A DNA stretch of 14,787 nt from Microcaldota archaeon. GTDB taxonomy: Archaea; Micrarchaeota; Micrarchaeia; Micrarchaeales; CABMGC01. Under the pieces are notes generated by a model. The model was not told the DNA's origin and did not search any database. It saw only the letters and a program-made list of their open reading frames with translations. Position numbers and translations under genes: made by a program. Where the stretch lies: NCBI GenBank assembly GCA_021851985.1, contig JAJZOS010000010.1, forward strand, positions 1-14,787, read 5' to 3'. This document shows positions 7,154 to 14,120 of the stretch, piece after piece; position 1 is the stretch's first letter, and every line of letters starts with the position of its first letter.

Positions 7154-7735
7154 TTTCCTTCCTCTCCTAGGCCTTTGATGTTGCCTATCCTTCTTGATTT
7201 CCTTGAGCCACTCTGGCTTTCCTAAGCCGTCAGGCCTCATTGTAAGTGCTATCTTTGCCTCGTTTATGGCGCCTTTAAAGCTTATTGAGGATACCTTTGC
7301 ATATACTATGTCTCCTTTTTTGAGGCTCTTGCCGGAATTCCTTGAAACGAAGGCACTGGACTTCTTGTCATAACTTATGAAATCGCTGGCTATTTGGGAC
7401 AGATGTACTAGACCGTCTATGGGACCGAGTCTCACAAAGCATCCAAAGTCTGCAAGCTCGGACACCTCGCCGACCACCACTTCCTCTATGTCAAGATTGA
7501 ATACCAGTATGTCGAACTTCAGGCTGTGATGTGTTGAAGGGTCTCCGGGCATTATTAATCCATCGCTTATGTCCCTTGCATTGAATACTGCAACTATTAT
7601 TCCAAGCTCCCTGTCAAGAGTCCTCTCATACTTGGATCTGAGCACTTCAAGCGCAGTTTTCTCTATGTCCTGCCCAAAATAGCTTGGTTTTATGCTTATC
7701 GTATCCTCTATAGTATGTATATAGTACAAAATCAT
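7151..7735 (-). CDS. rpo7: DNA-directed RNA polymerase subunit Rpo7 (RpoE')
   Basis: Forms the stalk of archaeal RNA polymerase with Rpo4; it helps open the promoter and binds emerging RNA. The 194 residues split into an N-terminal RNP-like tip domain (1-80: 'IKPSYFGQDIEKTALEVL', 'RELGIIVAV', 'DGLIMPGD') and an S1/OB domain (about 82-167: 'VVVGEVSELADFGCFVRLGPIDGLVHLSQI'). A basic tail ends in 'RPRRGRK'. Length is normal. ATG 7735 has the box ATAATTTATC centred about 25 bases upstream, giving a leaderless start. Spt4 follows after 8 bases. The gene is 47 bases downstream of the giant surface-protein gene on the same strand. Confidence 0.95.
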   Translation of the reverse strand: MILYYIHTIEDTISIKPSYFGQDIEKTALEVLRSKYERTLDRELGIIVAVFNARDISDGLIMPGDPSTHHSLKFDILVFNLDIEEVVVGEVSELADFGCFVRLGPIDGLVHLSQIASDFISYDKKSSAFVSRNSGKSLKKGDIVYAKVSSISFKGAINEAKIALTMRPDGLGKPEWLKEIKKDRQHQRPRRGRK

Positions 7736-7755
7736 GCACCATTAGAAGCTTTAGT

Positions 7756-7765
7756 GATAAATTAT
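7756..7765 (-). promoter_or_regulatory. TATA-like box for rpo7-spt4
   Basis: Minus-strand ATAATTTATC is centred about 25 bases before ATG 7735, inside the 47-base gap after the giant surface-protein gene. It would give the rpo7-spt4 pair its own promoter, separate from the surface genes upstream. Confidence 0.5.
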
Positions 7766-7782
7766 TGCTAGAGCAAGATATA

Positions 7783-10700
7783 TTAGCGTTTCTCTTCAAG
7801 CGCTCTCATCTCTTCGTCTATATCATTCTTCATTTTTTTGAATTTTGATATGAAGAATATTTTGTATATAATGTATAAAATTATTATTATCAGCAGTATG
7901 AGAAAGGTCTTGAATGATACTATTATGGAATAGATTCTGCTTGAAGTTATCCTGCTTATTATAGAATTGCTTGGTATCGTGGTTGGACTGATTGCGTTTA
8001 CAGGAGTTATTAGAGGGACTATATTAGATGACGCCTGCGACGGCGGTTTGCCAGGAAGGCCCCCAGAAGACGAGGATCCAGAAGATGAGGATTGCACAGT
8101 GGTTGTTTGAGGAACAATTGACGTTGTTGATACTGAGGATGTAGAGGATGTGGTAGAAATGGTGGTTGTTGAAGTTTTAGGAGCAGATGTGGTAGGAGGC
8201 AATACTGCAGTGCCTCCTGTGCCGCCGCTGTTTATTGACTGTACATTAAGCGTTGTGCCTGCAGTAAGGTTTGTATAATTGGAATTGCCGGGATTCTTGA
8301 ACAAGAACGAATATGTGCCAGGGGAGCCCTGCTCAGTCCAGTGCATCACTGAATCGGTCTTTCCGAAGAGCGCTCCGTTGACGTAAAGCGACCATGCGCT
8401 CTGGTTGCCTATCGTCGGGGTGCCGGTGAATGTTATGTTCACCGCTGAATAGAAGCCTGCAGAGCCGGGATTTCCTGAAATCGTAACTTTGAGCGGGCCT
8501 TGTTCCACATCAATGGTATTGGCAACAATTATCCTTGAAGTGCCCAATATGCTTACAAGTCCGGTATTATAACCTGAAACATAAGCGAACGTATTTGTTG
8601 GATTGAAGGCTATCTGGAACGGCCCGCTGCTCCCGAAGCCAGGTATTGTATTCACTACCTGATTCGTTATGGAATTTATTACACTTACTGTATCTCCTCC
8701 ATAAAAATCGTCTACATATAAGTAATTGCCGTTGAATGCCATGGTTGTAGATCCTGTTCCAGTGCTTATCTGGTTTGGAAGCAGTGTGCAAGTAGCAACA
8801 TCTATTACACCTATTGTCGAATGGGGAGACGCAGGAAGTGAAACATACGCATAAGTGCCGCTTGGATTGAATGTTATAAATGCTGGCGCAGAGCCAAGGC
8901 TGATAGTATTAATCACAGTGTTAGTCGCAACATTTATCACGTTTACGGTGTTGCTTGAATGATCAGCGACATATGCTATATTTCCATTCGGGGCGAATGC
9001 CACTCCTTCAGGAGCTGAACCGGATACAATAGTATTGATAACGGTATTTGTTGCGGTATTTATCACGCTTACTGTGTTGCTTTCATAATTTGTAACATAA
9101 AGTATTGAGCCTGAAGGATTGAATGCCAGATCAAATGGAAAATTGCCCACGCCTATCGTATTTACCACGGTGTTCGTTGCAACATCTATAACGCTTACAG
9201 CGTTGCTAGGTGAAGTTATAGAACCGGTGTCTAAAACATATGCAAGAAGATTGTTTGCGGGGCTGAAAGCGACACCAAAGGAATTTGATATTATAGGTAT
9301 GGAGTTGACTATGCTGTTTGTATCAGAGTCTATCACGCTGACAGTATTTTCTCCATAGTTAGTGACATATGCTACCGGAAGCGAAGGGTTGAATGCAACG
9401 CTGGCTGGCTGCGGAGTTGCTATCGAATTTACAATCACATCCGGCTCAGAAGAGGTCATGTTTCCTATTATAGTCCATAATCCGAATACAGTATTGGAGG
9501 CGCTCATTGTGTTTGCAGGATACTTTACCCCGTTGAATGAGAATACCAATGAATTGTATGAAGTCTCATTTACCAGAAGACTGAATTCCCCGCTGTCTGC
9601 AGAAGGCATTGGTATTGCCTGTGTAAGCGAATTAAGTGAAGAGATCGGGCTTTCCGTATTTATGAAGCTCCATATCCAGTTCCCAGTGTATGGCGGTATT
9701 CCGCCGGATATCGGCACGCTGAAGTTTGATACCTGCCCGTAAGTTATCGTGGAATTTGATTCGGTGTCAGGGCAGTTCTGGGATATAGGATCGATTGCAT
9801 TTATCACGCAGTACGTAGCAACTGTCGCAGTTGGCATTACATTGTTTGGAGGATCGTACCTCAGCACAAAGCTGTTCCAGTATGTTATACCCACATCTGA
9901 ATAAACATTCAGAAGATCATCACCAATTATGCCTAAGTAATTGCCCGTTGATGGAGGGCTTTGTATAGTTATTGATGAGCCTATAGGAGGGCCAAATACA
10001 CCCAGCGGCAAAGAATTCCTGCCTATAAAAGCAGTCATTGTGGAGCCTGACAGCAGGACATCGTATTTGTACCAGGTATGTGAAACTGTAGTATCATTAC
10101 CAGAAAAGATAAGATTATAGCCCTGCGCCCATACGCTGGTTGAATCAAAACCTGACGGGAAGAATCCGCCCCGGGTATCCAACCTTGCAAACTGGCCACC
10201 TCCCAGAGAGTTTGCCAATACATACACGTCGCCAAGTCCGGCGTTGTTTGTGCCGTAATTTCCGTAACTATACACCCAGAACGTAAGTATCTCATTCGAA
10301 TTGAAATTTGGGACTGAGGTATATGCATAATCCCCTTCTACAGAATTTGCAAAGAATGCGTTTGATGCACCAAACTCGCTTCCGTACTGTGGCGCCGGCG
10401 TGCTGCCTACCTCGTTCGAAGCAACCTCATTCGTAGTCCAGCCGCTGAAAGAGGTTGGATTAATGTTATAGTATATAAATACATTAGCGCCATCATCGTA
10501 CTGCCCGTATGTAGAGCTGAGCTGCGGTGCTTCGCCTACAGTCTGGCCGTTGAAGAAGTTCTGGGACTGCAACCCGAATCCCAGGTATATCACTGAATTT
10601 GAACTTGGAGGCAGTCCTTGAGGAAGTTTTAGCCAGTATGTGGTGTTAGTTACAGTATTTGAATTTCCGGATTCAAGCCAGCTGTTTATCACATTTCCGT

Positions 10701-10938
10701 TAGGATAGAAGAATTCCACATTCTGGAGGTTGCCTGCTTCGTATGGCGCGTATGCAAGGCTGTTTACATTTACCATCTGCTGGAATGAGTTTGCTGTTGC
10801 AGCGTCTTGATAGTTTGATATGCCTATTGGGACACAGTATACAACATTTGCAGGCACCGAGCCGCAGTATGATGCGCTTGCGCTTTTTAAAAATAGCAAG
10901 AGAATGATTGTTGCTGTTATGTAATGCTTGAAGCCCAT
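7783..10938 (-). CDS. Giant cell-surface protein: DUF2341/lectin-like module, seven-bladed YVTN propeller, Ser/Thr stalk, C-terminal membrane anchor
   Basis: A 1051-residue surface protein. Residues 1-22 form a signal peptide ending 'SASA'. Residues about 30-165 are a DUF2341-like module ('SFQQMVNVNS', 'NLQNVEFFYPNGNVINSWLE'), then a beta-rich lectin-like region to about 370 and an Ig-like segment (about 378-495). Residues about 505-808 hold seven repeats of about 43 residues with the YVTN pattern ('FNPSGSILYVTNYESNTVSV', 'TATNTVINTI'), enough to close a seven-bladed propeller. Another Ig-like domain (about 815-900) precedes a Ser/Thr/Pro-rich, probably O-glycosylated stalk (about 913-966). 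A membrane helix at about 1006-1033 leaves a short charged cytoplasmic tail. AAGGAC at 10944-10949 may be the ribosome binding site and a TTTAAA box lies at 10960-10967. Adhesion or cell-contact function is inferred; the ligand is unknown. Confidence 0.88.
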   Translation of the reverse strand: MGFKHYITATIILLLFLKSASASYCGSVPANVVYCVPIGISNYQDAATANSFQQMVNVNSLAYAPYEAGNLQNVEFFYPNGNVINSWLESGNSNTVTNTTYWLKLPQGLPPSSNSVIYLGFGLQSQNFFNGQTVGEAPQLSSTYGQYDDGANVFIYYNINPTSFSGWTTNEVASNEVGSTPAPQYGSEFGASNAFFANSVEGDYAYTSVPNFNSNEILTFWVYSYGNYGTNNAGLGDVYVLANSLGGGQFARLDTRGGFFPSGFDSTSVWAQGYNLIFSGNDTTVSHTWYKYDVLLSGSTMTAFIGRNSLPLGVFGPPIGSSITIQSPPSTGNYLGIIGDDLLNVYSDVGITYWNSFVLRYDPPNNVMPTATVATYCVINAIDPISQNCPDTESNSTITYGQVSNFSVPISGGIPPYTGNWIWSFINTESPISSLNSLTQAIPMPSADSGEFSLLVNETSYNSLVFSFNGVKYPANTMSASNTVFGLWTIIGNMTSSEPDVIVNSIATPQPASVAFNPSLPVAYVTNYGENTVSVIDSDTNSIVNSIPIISNSFGVAFSPANNLLAYVLDTGSITSPSNAVSVIDVATNTVVNTIGVGNFPFDLAFNPSGSILYVTNYESNTVSVINTATNTVINTIVSGSAPEGVAFAPNGNIAYVADHSSNTVNVINVATNTVINTISLGSAPAFITFNPSGTYAYVSLPASPHSTIGVIDVATCTLLPNQISTGTGSTTMAFNGNYLYVDDFYGGDTVSVINSITNQVVNTIPGFGSSGPFQIAFNPTNTFAYVSGYNTGLVSILGTSRIIVANTIDVEQGPLKVTISGNPGSAGFYSAVNITFTGTPTIGNQSAWSLYVNGALFGKTDSVMHWTEQGSPGTYSFLFKNPGNSNYTNLTAGTTLNVQSINSGGTGGTAVLPPTTSAPKTSTTTISTTSSTSSVSTTSIVPQTTTVQSSSSGSSSSGGLPGKPPSQASSNIVPLITPVNAISPTTIPSNSIISRITSSRIYSIIVSFKTFLILLIIIILYIIYKIFFISKFKKMKNDIDEEMRALEEKR
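8510..9425 (-). repeat. Seven tandem YVTN beta-propeller repeats (coding)
   Basis: Within the giant surface-protein gene, seven units of roughly 125-140 bases encode propeller blades. Each has a 'P.G.A.NP.G..AYVTN' half and a 'NTVSVI..ATN.VVNTI' half. Blades 3 and 4 are the most alike; blades 5 and 6 are degenerate ('TIGVIDVATCTLLPNQI', 'MAFNGNYLYVDDF'). Seven is the usual count for a closed YVTN/WD-type propeller. Confidence 0.85.
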
Positions 10939-11020
10939 GCTTTGTCCTTATAATTAAAACTTTAAATATCTTTTTATGTAAGCCACCCACCCATAAATAG
11001 TATAGGCTTCCTTGTCGAGA

Positions 11021-11635
11021 TTAGGTGACTTTAGCCGAGAACCTTGCAATTCTCTGTATCAGGAATCTGGGCTCGTACTCTGATGAGGCATTATATACTA
11101 TCCATACATATCCTGACAGGCTTGTCCCTATTGCATTTGAAGCTAAGATGGACCCTACTTCATTGGGTTGTGTAGTGGCCGGATAAAATATCCATCCATC
11201 ACCTACATCAAGGGTTACAGAGTTTGTATTACCGTCTAATTCAGCCACTATTCCGTTGTTTGGAGGAAAAGTATAACCAGGGCTTTCCTGTATACTAAAA
11301 GGATAAGGCACTTGTGTTTGAAAAAATCCAATGTTTGTTGTATTCTGTGGTGTAATCCCAACTATAACATTGTATGTACCTGCACCGGCAGCCTGGCCTA
11401 CAGTGAACGTAAGCACGGCGAGCGTATTTGCAGGGGTGCCGGAAGGGAGTATGTTTGTGAGAGTAATGTTGGTGCAGAGAAATTCGGATTCAGGTATGCA
11501 GCTCGTTCCGAGATTGTTGTTGCTGAAAACTCCGAGAGAGAAGAGCGCGATCAGCACGATCGCGATTATGAGTATCGCCCACCCATACGTCATCAGGTAC
11601 TCCATCGCGCTCTGGAGCTTTGATATATTGGACAT
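11021..11635 (-). CDS. Pilin-like protein with class III signal segment
   Basis: A 204-residue protein opening 'MSNISKLQSAMEYLMTYGWA' followed by a hydrophobic helix to about residue 37. This is the classic DPANN/euryarchaeal class III signal segment: a prepilin-peptidase-type enzyme would cut just before the QSA, leaving the helix to assemble or anchor. The mature part is beta-rich with two cysteines (in 'TSCIPESEFLC') and several N-X-S/T sites, as in archaeal adhesive pilins. No prepilin peptidase, ATPase or PilC-type membrane protein is in the window. It starts 7 bases after the PIN gene stop, where an AGGTAA including that stop can act as ribosome binding site, so PIN and pilin are likely one transcript. 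The 82-base gap to the giant surface gene downstream suggests a separate promoter there. Confidence 0.82.
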   Translation of the reverse strand: MSNISKLQSAMEYLMTYGWAILIIAIVLIALFSLGVFSNNNLGTSCIPESEFLCTNITLTNILPSGTPANTLAVLTFTVGQAAGAGTYNVIVGITPQNTTNIGFFQTQVPYPFSIQESPGYTFPPNNGIVAELDGNTNSVTLDVGDGWIFYPATTQPNEVGSILASNAIGTSLSGYVWIVYNASSEYEPRFLIQRIARFSAKVT

Positions 11636-11642
11636 ATATAGT

Positions 11643-12005
11643 TTACCTAAGCTTTCCGCCTATTGATATTGAATAGGTGTTTATTTTCATGCTTTTAAGC
11701 CTTATCTTTAATTTGTAGTCATTTGTGCATACATTTCCGTATTTGGCAGCCGCAGAGATTATCCAGTTATCAACAAAGCCCGAGTTTGGATCTGTTGTAG
11801 GATTATGCATCTTTATTGCGGCTTCTGCTGATTTTGCATATTTCCTATACTTTGAATACCTTTTAGCAAGCAATCCAATCTCCCTAAGTATACCTTTTGA
11901 TATTACTGGCTTGTAGCCAAGTTGTTCTTCTACCGAATTGAATACATCTATCCCCTTTGAGAAGCCGAATATTATTGAACTTGTATCGACGATTATGTTA
12001 TCCAT
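11643..12005 (-). CDS. PIN-domain ribonuclease, Fcf1/VapC9-like archaeal family
   Basis: A 120-residue PIN-fold, metal-dependent ribonuclease. Four acidic active-site residues are visible: D7 in 'IIVDTSSI', E42 in 'ILREIGLL', D79 in 'GFVDNWIISAAAKYG' and D96 in 'CTNDYKLKIRL'. 'LGYKPVISKGILREI' and the closing 'KMNTYSI'-type strand ('KINTYSISI') resemble the conserved archaeal single-domain PIN proteins related to eukaryotic Fcf1/Utp24. Members of this family are suspected of rRNA processing, while others are called VapC toxins. No antitoxin gene is adjacent, which favours the housekeeping role, and so does its place on the same strand as rpo7-spt4. Start at ATG 12005; an AT-rich box ATATATTA lies near 12033-12040. 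Confidence 0.85.
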   Translation of the reverse strand: MDNIIVDTSSIIFGFSKGIDVFNSVEEQLGYKPVISKGILREIGLLAKRYSKYRKYAKSAEAAIKMHNPTTDPNSGFVDNWIISAAAKYGNVCTNDYKLKIRLKSMKINTYSISIGGKLR

Positions 12006-12083
12006 GAAATCTGTATAGTATATTGTTCAATAATATATTAGATTTTTGCATGTTTTGTGCAGTGATTGAGGATATGGTATCGA

Positions 12084-12091
12084 TTTATTAA
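12084..12091 (+). promoter_or_regulatory. TATA-like box for the PAP2 operon
   Basis: TTTATTAA is centred about 27 bases before ATG 12114. It decides the start: an in-frame TTG at 12066 would lie upstream of the box and so outside the message. Confidence 0.55.
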
Positions 12092-12113
12092 TTTAAGTAG
12101 GATATTCTGTAAT

Positions 12114-12677
12114 ATGAGCGTGTTCAGTTACATCAATGCAGAATCTTTTAGACTTGCGGACACAGTAGCAAATCCAGCACTTAATATGATCATGAAATAT
12201 TGGGCAGAAAGCTTCTATGTCATTCTGCTTGCACTTCTTGCCTATCTTTACATCAAGAAGGATGAAAATATATTCCCGTACGCCATTTCCGTGGTAGTGC
12301 TTTATGGGATAGGGGAAATTATAAAATTAATAGTAATGGAGCCAAGGCCGTGCGCTAACCCCGATTTTTCCTGGATAAACCAAGTGGGTTGCGAGTCCGG
12401 ATATTCGTTCCCTTCCAACCATGCTACTGTACTGACAGGGCTGTTCATATTTTTCAACAATTATAAGTATGTAAGAGCGGCTTACATAATATGGGTGGTA
12501 ATAGTGTTGTTCGGTAGGATATATTTAGGGCAGCATTATATGACTGACGTCATTGTTGGAGCCATAATAAGCATTGCTTTCTGCTACATGATGCATAAAT
12601 ACAGAAAGAGGATTGACTTGATAAGCAAAAAGATACTTGTTGTATTCTCCCCTGTAACTGGCCTTATTGGTATTTGA
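12114..12677 (+). CDS. PAP2-superfamily membrane phosphatase
   Basis: An integral membrane phosphatase, probably acting on a lipid phosphate or undecaprenyl/dolichyl-type pyrophosphate; the substrate is not readable. From ATG 12114 it has 187 residues with about four to five hydrophobic helices. The three PAP2 motifs are present: K71 to R78-P79 ('KLIVMEPRP'), 'SFPSNHA' at 98-104 with H103, and 'GRIYLGQHYMTD' with R135, H141 and D145. PSNH instead of PSGH is a known variant. The short length fits the minimal PAP2 core. The next gene starts on the base after its stop, so translation is coupled. In this operon it could serve envelope glycolipid recycling, which is inference only. Confidence 0.9.
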   Translation: MSVFSYINAESFRLADTVANPALNMIMKYWAESFYVILLALLAYLYIKKDENIFPYAISVVVLYGIGEIIKLIVMEPRPCANPDFSWINQVGCESGYSFPSNHATVLTGLFIFFNNYKYVRAAYIIWVVIVLFGRIYLGQHYMTDVIVGAIISIAFCYMMHKYRKRIDLISKKILVVFSPVTGLIGI

Positions 12678-13073
12678 ATGAGCATAGAAAGAGTCCTTGG
12701 TAAAAACAGCACAATAACAGTAGTGGGGCTGTCAAGGGACGAGACAAAATACAGCCATATTGTGGCAAAATTCATGCAGAGAGTCGGATATAGGATAATA
12801 CCTGTTAATCCGACTGCGGATGTGATACTTGGAGAAAAGGTGTACAAAAGCCTGCTTGAAATACCTGAAAATCCAGGGATAGTTGATGTGTTCAGGCCAA
12901 GTGAAGAGGCATTTGGTATAGCAAAACAGGCTGCTGAAAAAGGTGCGAATGCCGTATGGCTGCAGGAAGGAATTATAAACGAGGAAGCAAAGAAGTACGC
13001 GGAAGCTAAAGGAATTGAATTTGTACAGGATAAATGCATAATGAAGGAATACTTAAGAATTCATGGTGATTGA
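12678..13073 (+). CDS. CoA-binding (Rossmann-fold) domain protein, YccU-like
   Basis: A 131-residue single-domain protein of the CoA-binding family that resembles the N-terminal domain of succinyl-CoA synthetase alpha. The nucleotide-binding strand-turn is 'ITVVGLSRDETKYSH' at 13-27, followed by 'GYRIIPVNP' at 37-45, 'VDVFRP' at 69-74, 'AVWLQEGI' at 92-99 and the family-typical end 'VQDKCIMKEY' at 116-125. Biochemical role is unsettled for these small proteins. The ATG immediately follows the PAP2 stop (TGA at 12675-12677) and the end overlaps the iscU-like gene, so all three are one operon. Confidence 0.9.
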   Translation: MSIERVLGKNSTITVVGLSRDETKYSHIVAKFMQRVGYRIIPVNPTADVILGEKVYKSLLEIPENPGIVDVFRPSEEAFGIAKQAAEKGANAVWLQEGIINEEAKKYAEAKGIEFVQDKCIMKEYLRIHGD

Positions 13074-13479
13074 TTTGGATTTGGACATTTATGCTGAGGA
13101 GCTCATATACAATTATGAGCATCCAAAAAACAAGGGAGTAATTGAGCATCCCAGCACGCAGTCGAGCGAAGAGAACATATCGTGTGGGGACAGGATAACT
13201 GTGTATTTAAAGATAGAGAAAGATAAGGTAAGCGACATAAAATTTGAAGGGTCCGGATGCGTGATATCAATGGGCACATCAAACATACTTGTCGGGTTCT
13301 TGAAGGGAAAGACGCTTGCAGAAATAGAGAATTTGGATAAAAACAAGCTTATAGAGATTATTAACATCGACCCAGGACCGGTTAGGATGCACTGCGCAAC
13401 TCTTTCCTTGAGAGCAATCAGGAAAGCAGTGCTTGGTTACGAAAATAAGCCAATAGACGCGCAGACAAAGGAACTGTAG
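13063..13479 (+). CDS. iscU: Iron-sulfur cluster scaffold protein, IscU/SufU/NifU-N type
   Basis: Builds [2Fe-2S] or [4Fe-4S] clusters from sulfur supplied by a cysteine desulfurase and passes them to target proteins. The 138 residues show the three ligand cysteines: C41 in 'ISCGDRI' with the conserved D43, C66 in 'GSGCVISM', and C111 in 'MHCATLSLRAIRKAV'. 'YNYEHPKNKG' near the N-terminus is the family signature. No desulfurase is in the window. ATG 13063 overlaps the CoA-binding gene by 11 bases; a TTG at 13075 preceded by GGTGAT (13065-13070) at 4-base spacing is a credible alternative start four codons later. The last codons (TKEL, stop) are part of a 15-bp sequence repeated at 14768-14782. 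Confidence 0.93.
   Translation: MVIDLDLDIYAEELIYNYEHPKNKGVIEHPSTQSSEENISCGDRITVYLKIEKDKVSDIKFEGSGCVISMGTSNILVGFLKGKTLAEIENLDKNKLIEIINIDPGPVRMHCATLSLRAIRKAVLGYENKPIDAQTKEL
13465..13479 (+). repeat. 15-bp direct repeat, copy 1 (iscU 3' end)
   Basis: ACAAAGGAACTGTAG forms the last five codons of the iscU-like gene and is found again, exactly, at 14768-14782. The two copies bracket the mntA-hepT cassette. Duplicated gene ends of this sort are typical of attachment sites, but 15 bp could also arise by chance in a window this size. Confidence 0.6.
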
Positions 13480-13706
13480 GAAACCCAGGCGCTTTTGCCG
13501 AATCGGATATGAAGTTTATATTGACTTTGCTTAAGCTGGTAGGAAACATCACAGGAAAGCCAGCAGTAATGCTTTATTTATTTCGATGGTAGATTTTCTG
13601 CGCTTTTTTCCTATCTAGCAGGATATCGCTGAAAACTTAATAAAAGGATTTTCTGCAAAGCCGAGTTTTGTCGGACTTCTGCCCATTTGCAAACACCAAT
13701 ACTTAG
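13480..13706. other. Non-coding gap between convergent iscU and hepT
   Basis: No open reading frame of note lies in these 227 bases. On the plus strand there is a TATA-like TTTATATT at 13515-13522, a possible stem GCTGG/CCAGC (13535-13539 with 13560-13564), and a six-T run at 13604-13609. Together they could delimit a small RNA of about 65 bases starting near 13543. GTAGGAAAC occurs twice (13476-13484 and 13539-13547). A better hairpin lies at 13655-13682. I do not recognise a known RNA family here. Confidence 0.35.
13655..13682 (-). terminator. Hairpin downstream of hepT, possible terminator
   Basis: GCAAAGCCGA (13655-13664) pairs with TCGG-A-CTT-C-TGC (13671-13682) around a GTTTTG loop: ten base pairs with two single-base bulges. 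Read on the minus strand it follows the hepT stop by about 25 bases and is followed by a CCTTTTATT stretch, so it may end the mntA-hepT transcript. It could instead belong to a small RNA. Confidence 0.35.
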
Positions 13707-14120
13707 CTATGCTATGATCTGCTTTACTTCTTTTATGAAATCAGAAATATCTGAAGTATCGTGTGACTGTCCAAAAGACTCCTTTTCATAGCTGGAATCT
13801 GCATATGCATGTATCAGCAAATTCCTTAAAGTCCTCCTCTCCCTTACTTTGTTTATCGCTTTTTTGCTGAATTTGCCCTCGAACCTATCTATCAGTGAAG
13901 AATCATCACCACTTAGCCCAAGCTCAAGCCCCTTGTCGAGAAATGCAAGGATATCTAGCTCCACGTCGCTCACCAACTGCAGGTTCCTCTCAACCGCGCT
14001 CTTTAGCATCATATCGGAATCCTTATACGTATCAATGCTATGTGGAGCCATGGAGTCAAGGCGCTTTGCATAAAGCGTAAGATCTGACAGCTTACTCATT
14101 ATTCTTTCTTTGTCAAACAT
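13707..14120 (-). CDS. hepT: HepT-like HEPN-domain toxin (ribonuclease)
   Basis: The toxin half of an MNT/HEPN (MntA-HepT) system. HepT proteins are small helical HEPN RNases that act as dimers and are silenced when the partner nucleotidyltransferase adds AMP to a tyrosine. The 137-residue helical protein has the complete active motif R-x4-H-x-Y in 'RNLLIHAYAD' (R99, H104, Y106), where Y106 is the expected modification site, and the 'ERNLQLVSDVELDI' helix of DUF86 proteins at about 44-57. Its ATG lies inside the end of mntA (8-base overlap, 14113-14120), giving coupled translation with the antitoxin made first. Target RNA is unknown. A role against phage or as a stress switch is inferred from family knowledge. 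Confidence 0.9.
   Translation of the reverse strand: MFDKERIMSKLSDLTLYAKRLDSMAPHSIDTYKDSDMMLKSAVERNLQLVSDVELDILAFLDKGLELGLSGDDSSLIDRFEGKFSKKAINKVRERRTLRNLLIHAYADSSYEKESFGQSHDTSDISDFIKEVKQIIA

Noticed and set aside
11643..12005. PIN gene read as the toxin of a VapBC toxin-antitoxin pair.
   Set aside because: No small VapB-like antitoxin gene lies directly upstream; the neighbour upstream is the divergent PAP2 operon. The sequence looks more like the housekeeping Fcf1-like group.
13551..13600. tRNA-like ends: CAGGAAA pairs with TTTTCTG, and a TTCGATG loop is flanked by a weak 5-bp stem just before the 3' strand.
   Set aside because: The whole is only about 50 bases, leaving room for at most one arm besides the T arm, so there is no anticodon arm. 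The T stem relies on wobbles, and no CCA-like end or intron could restore a full cloverleaf.
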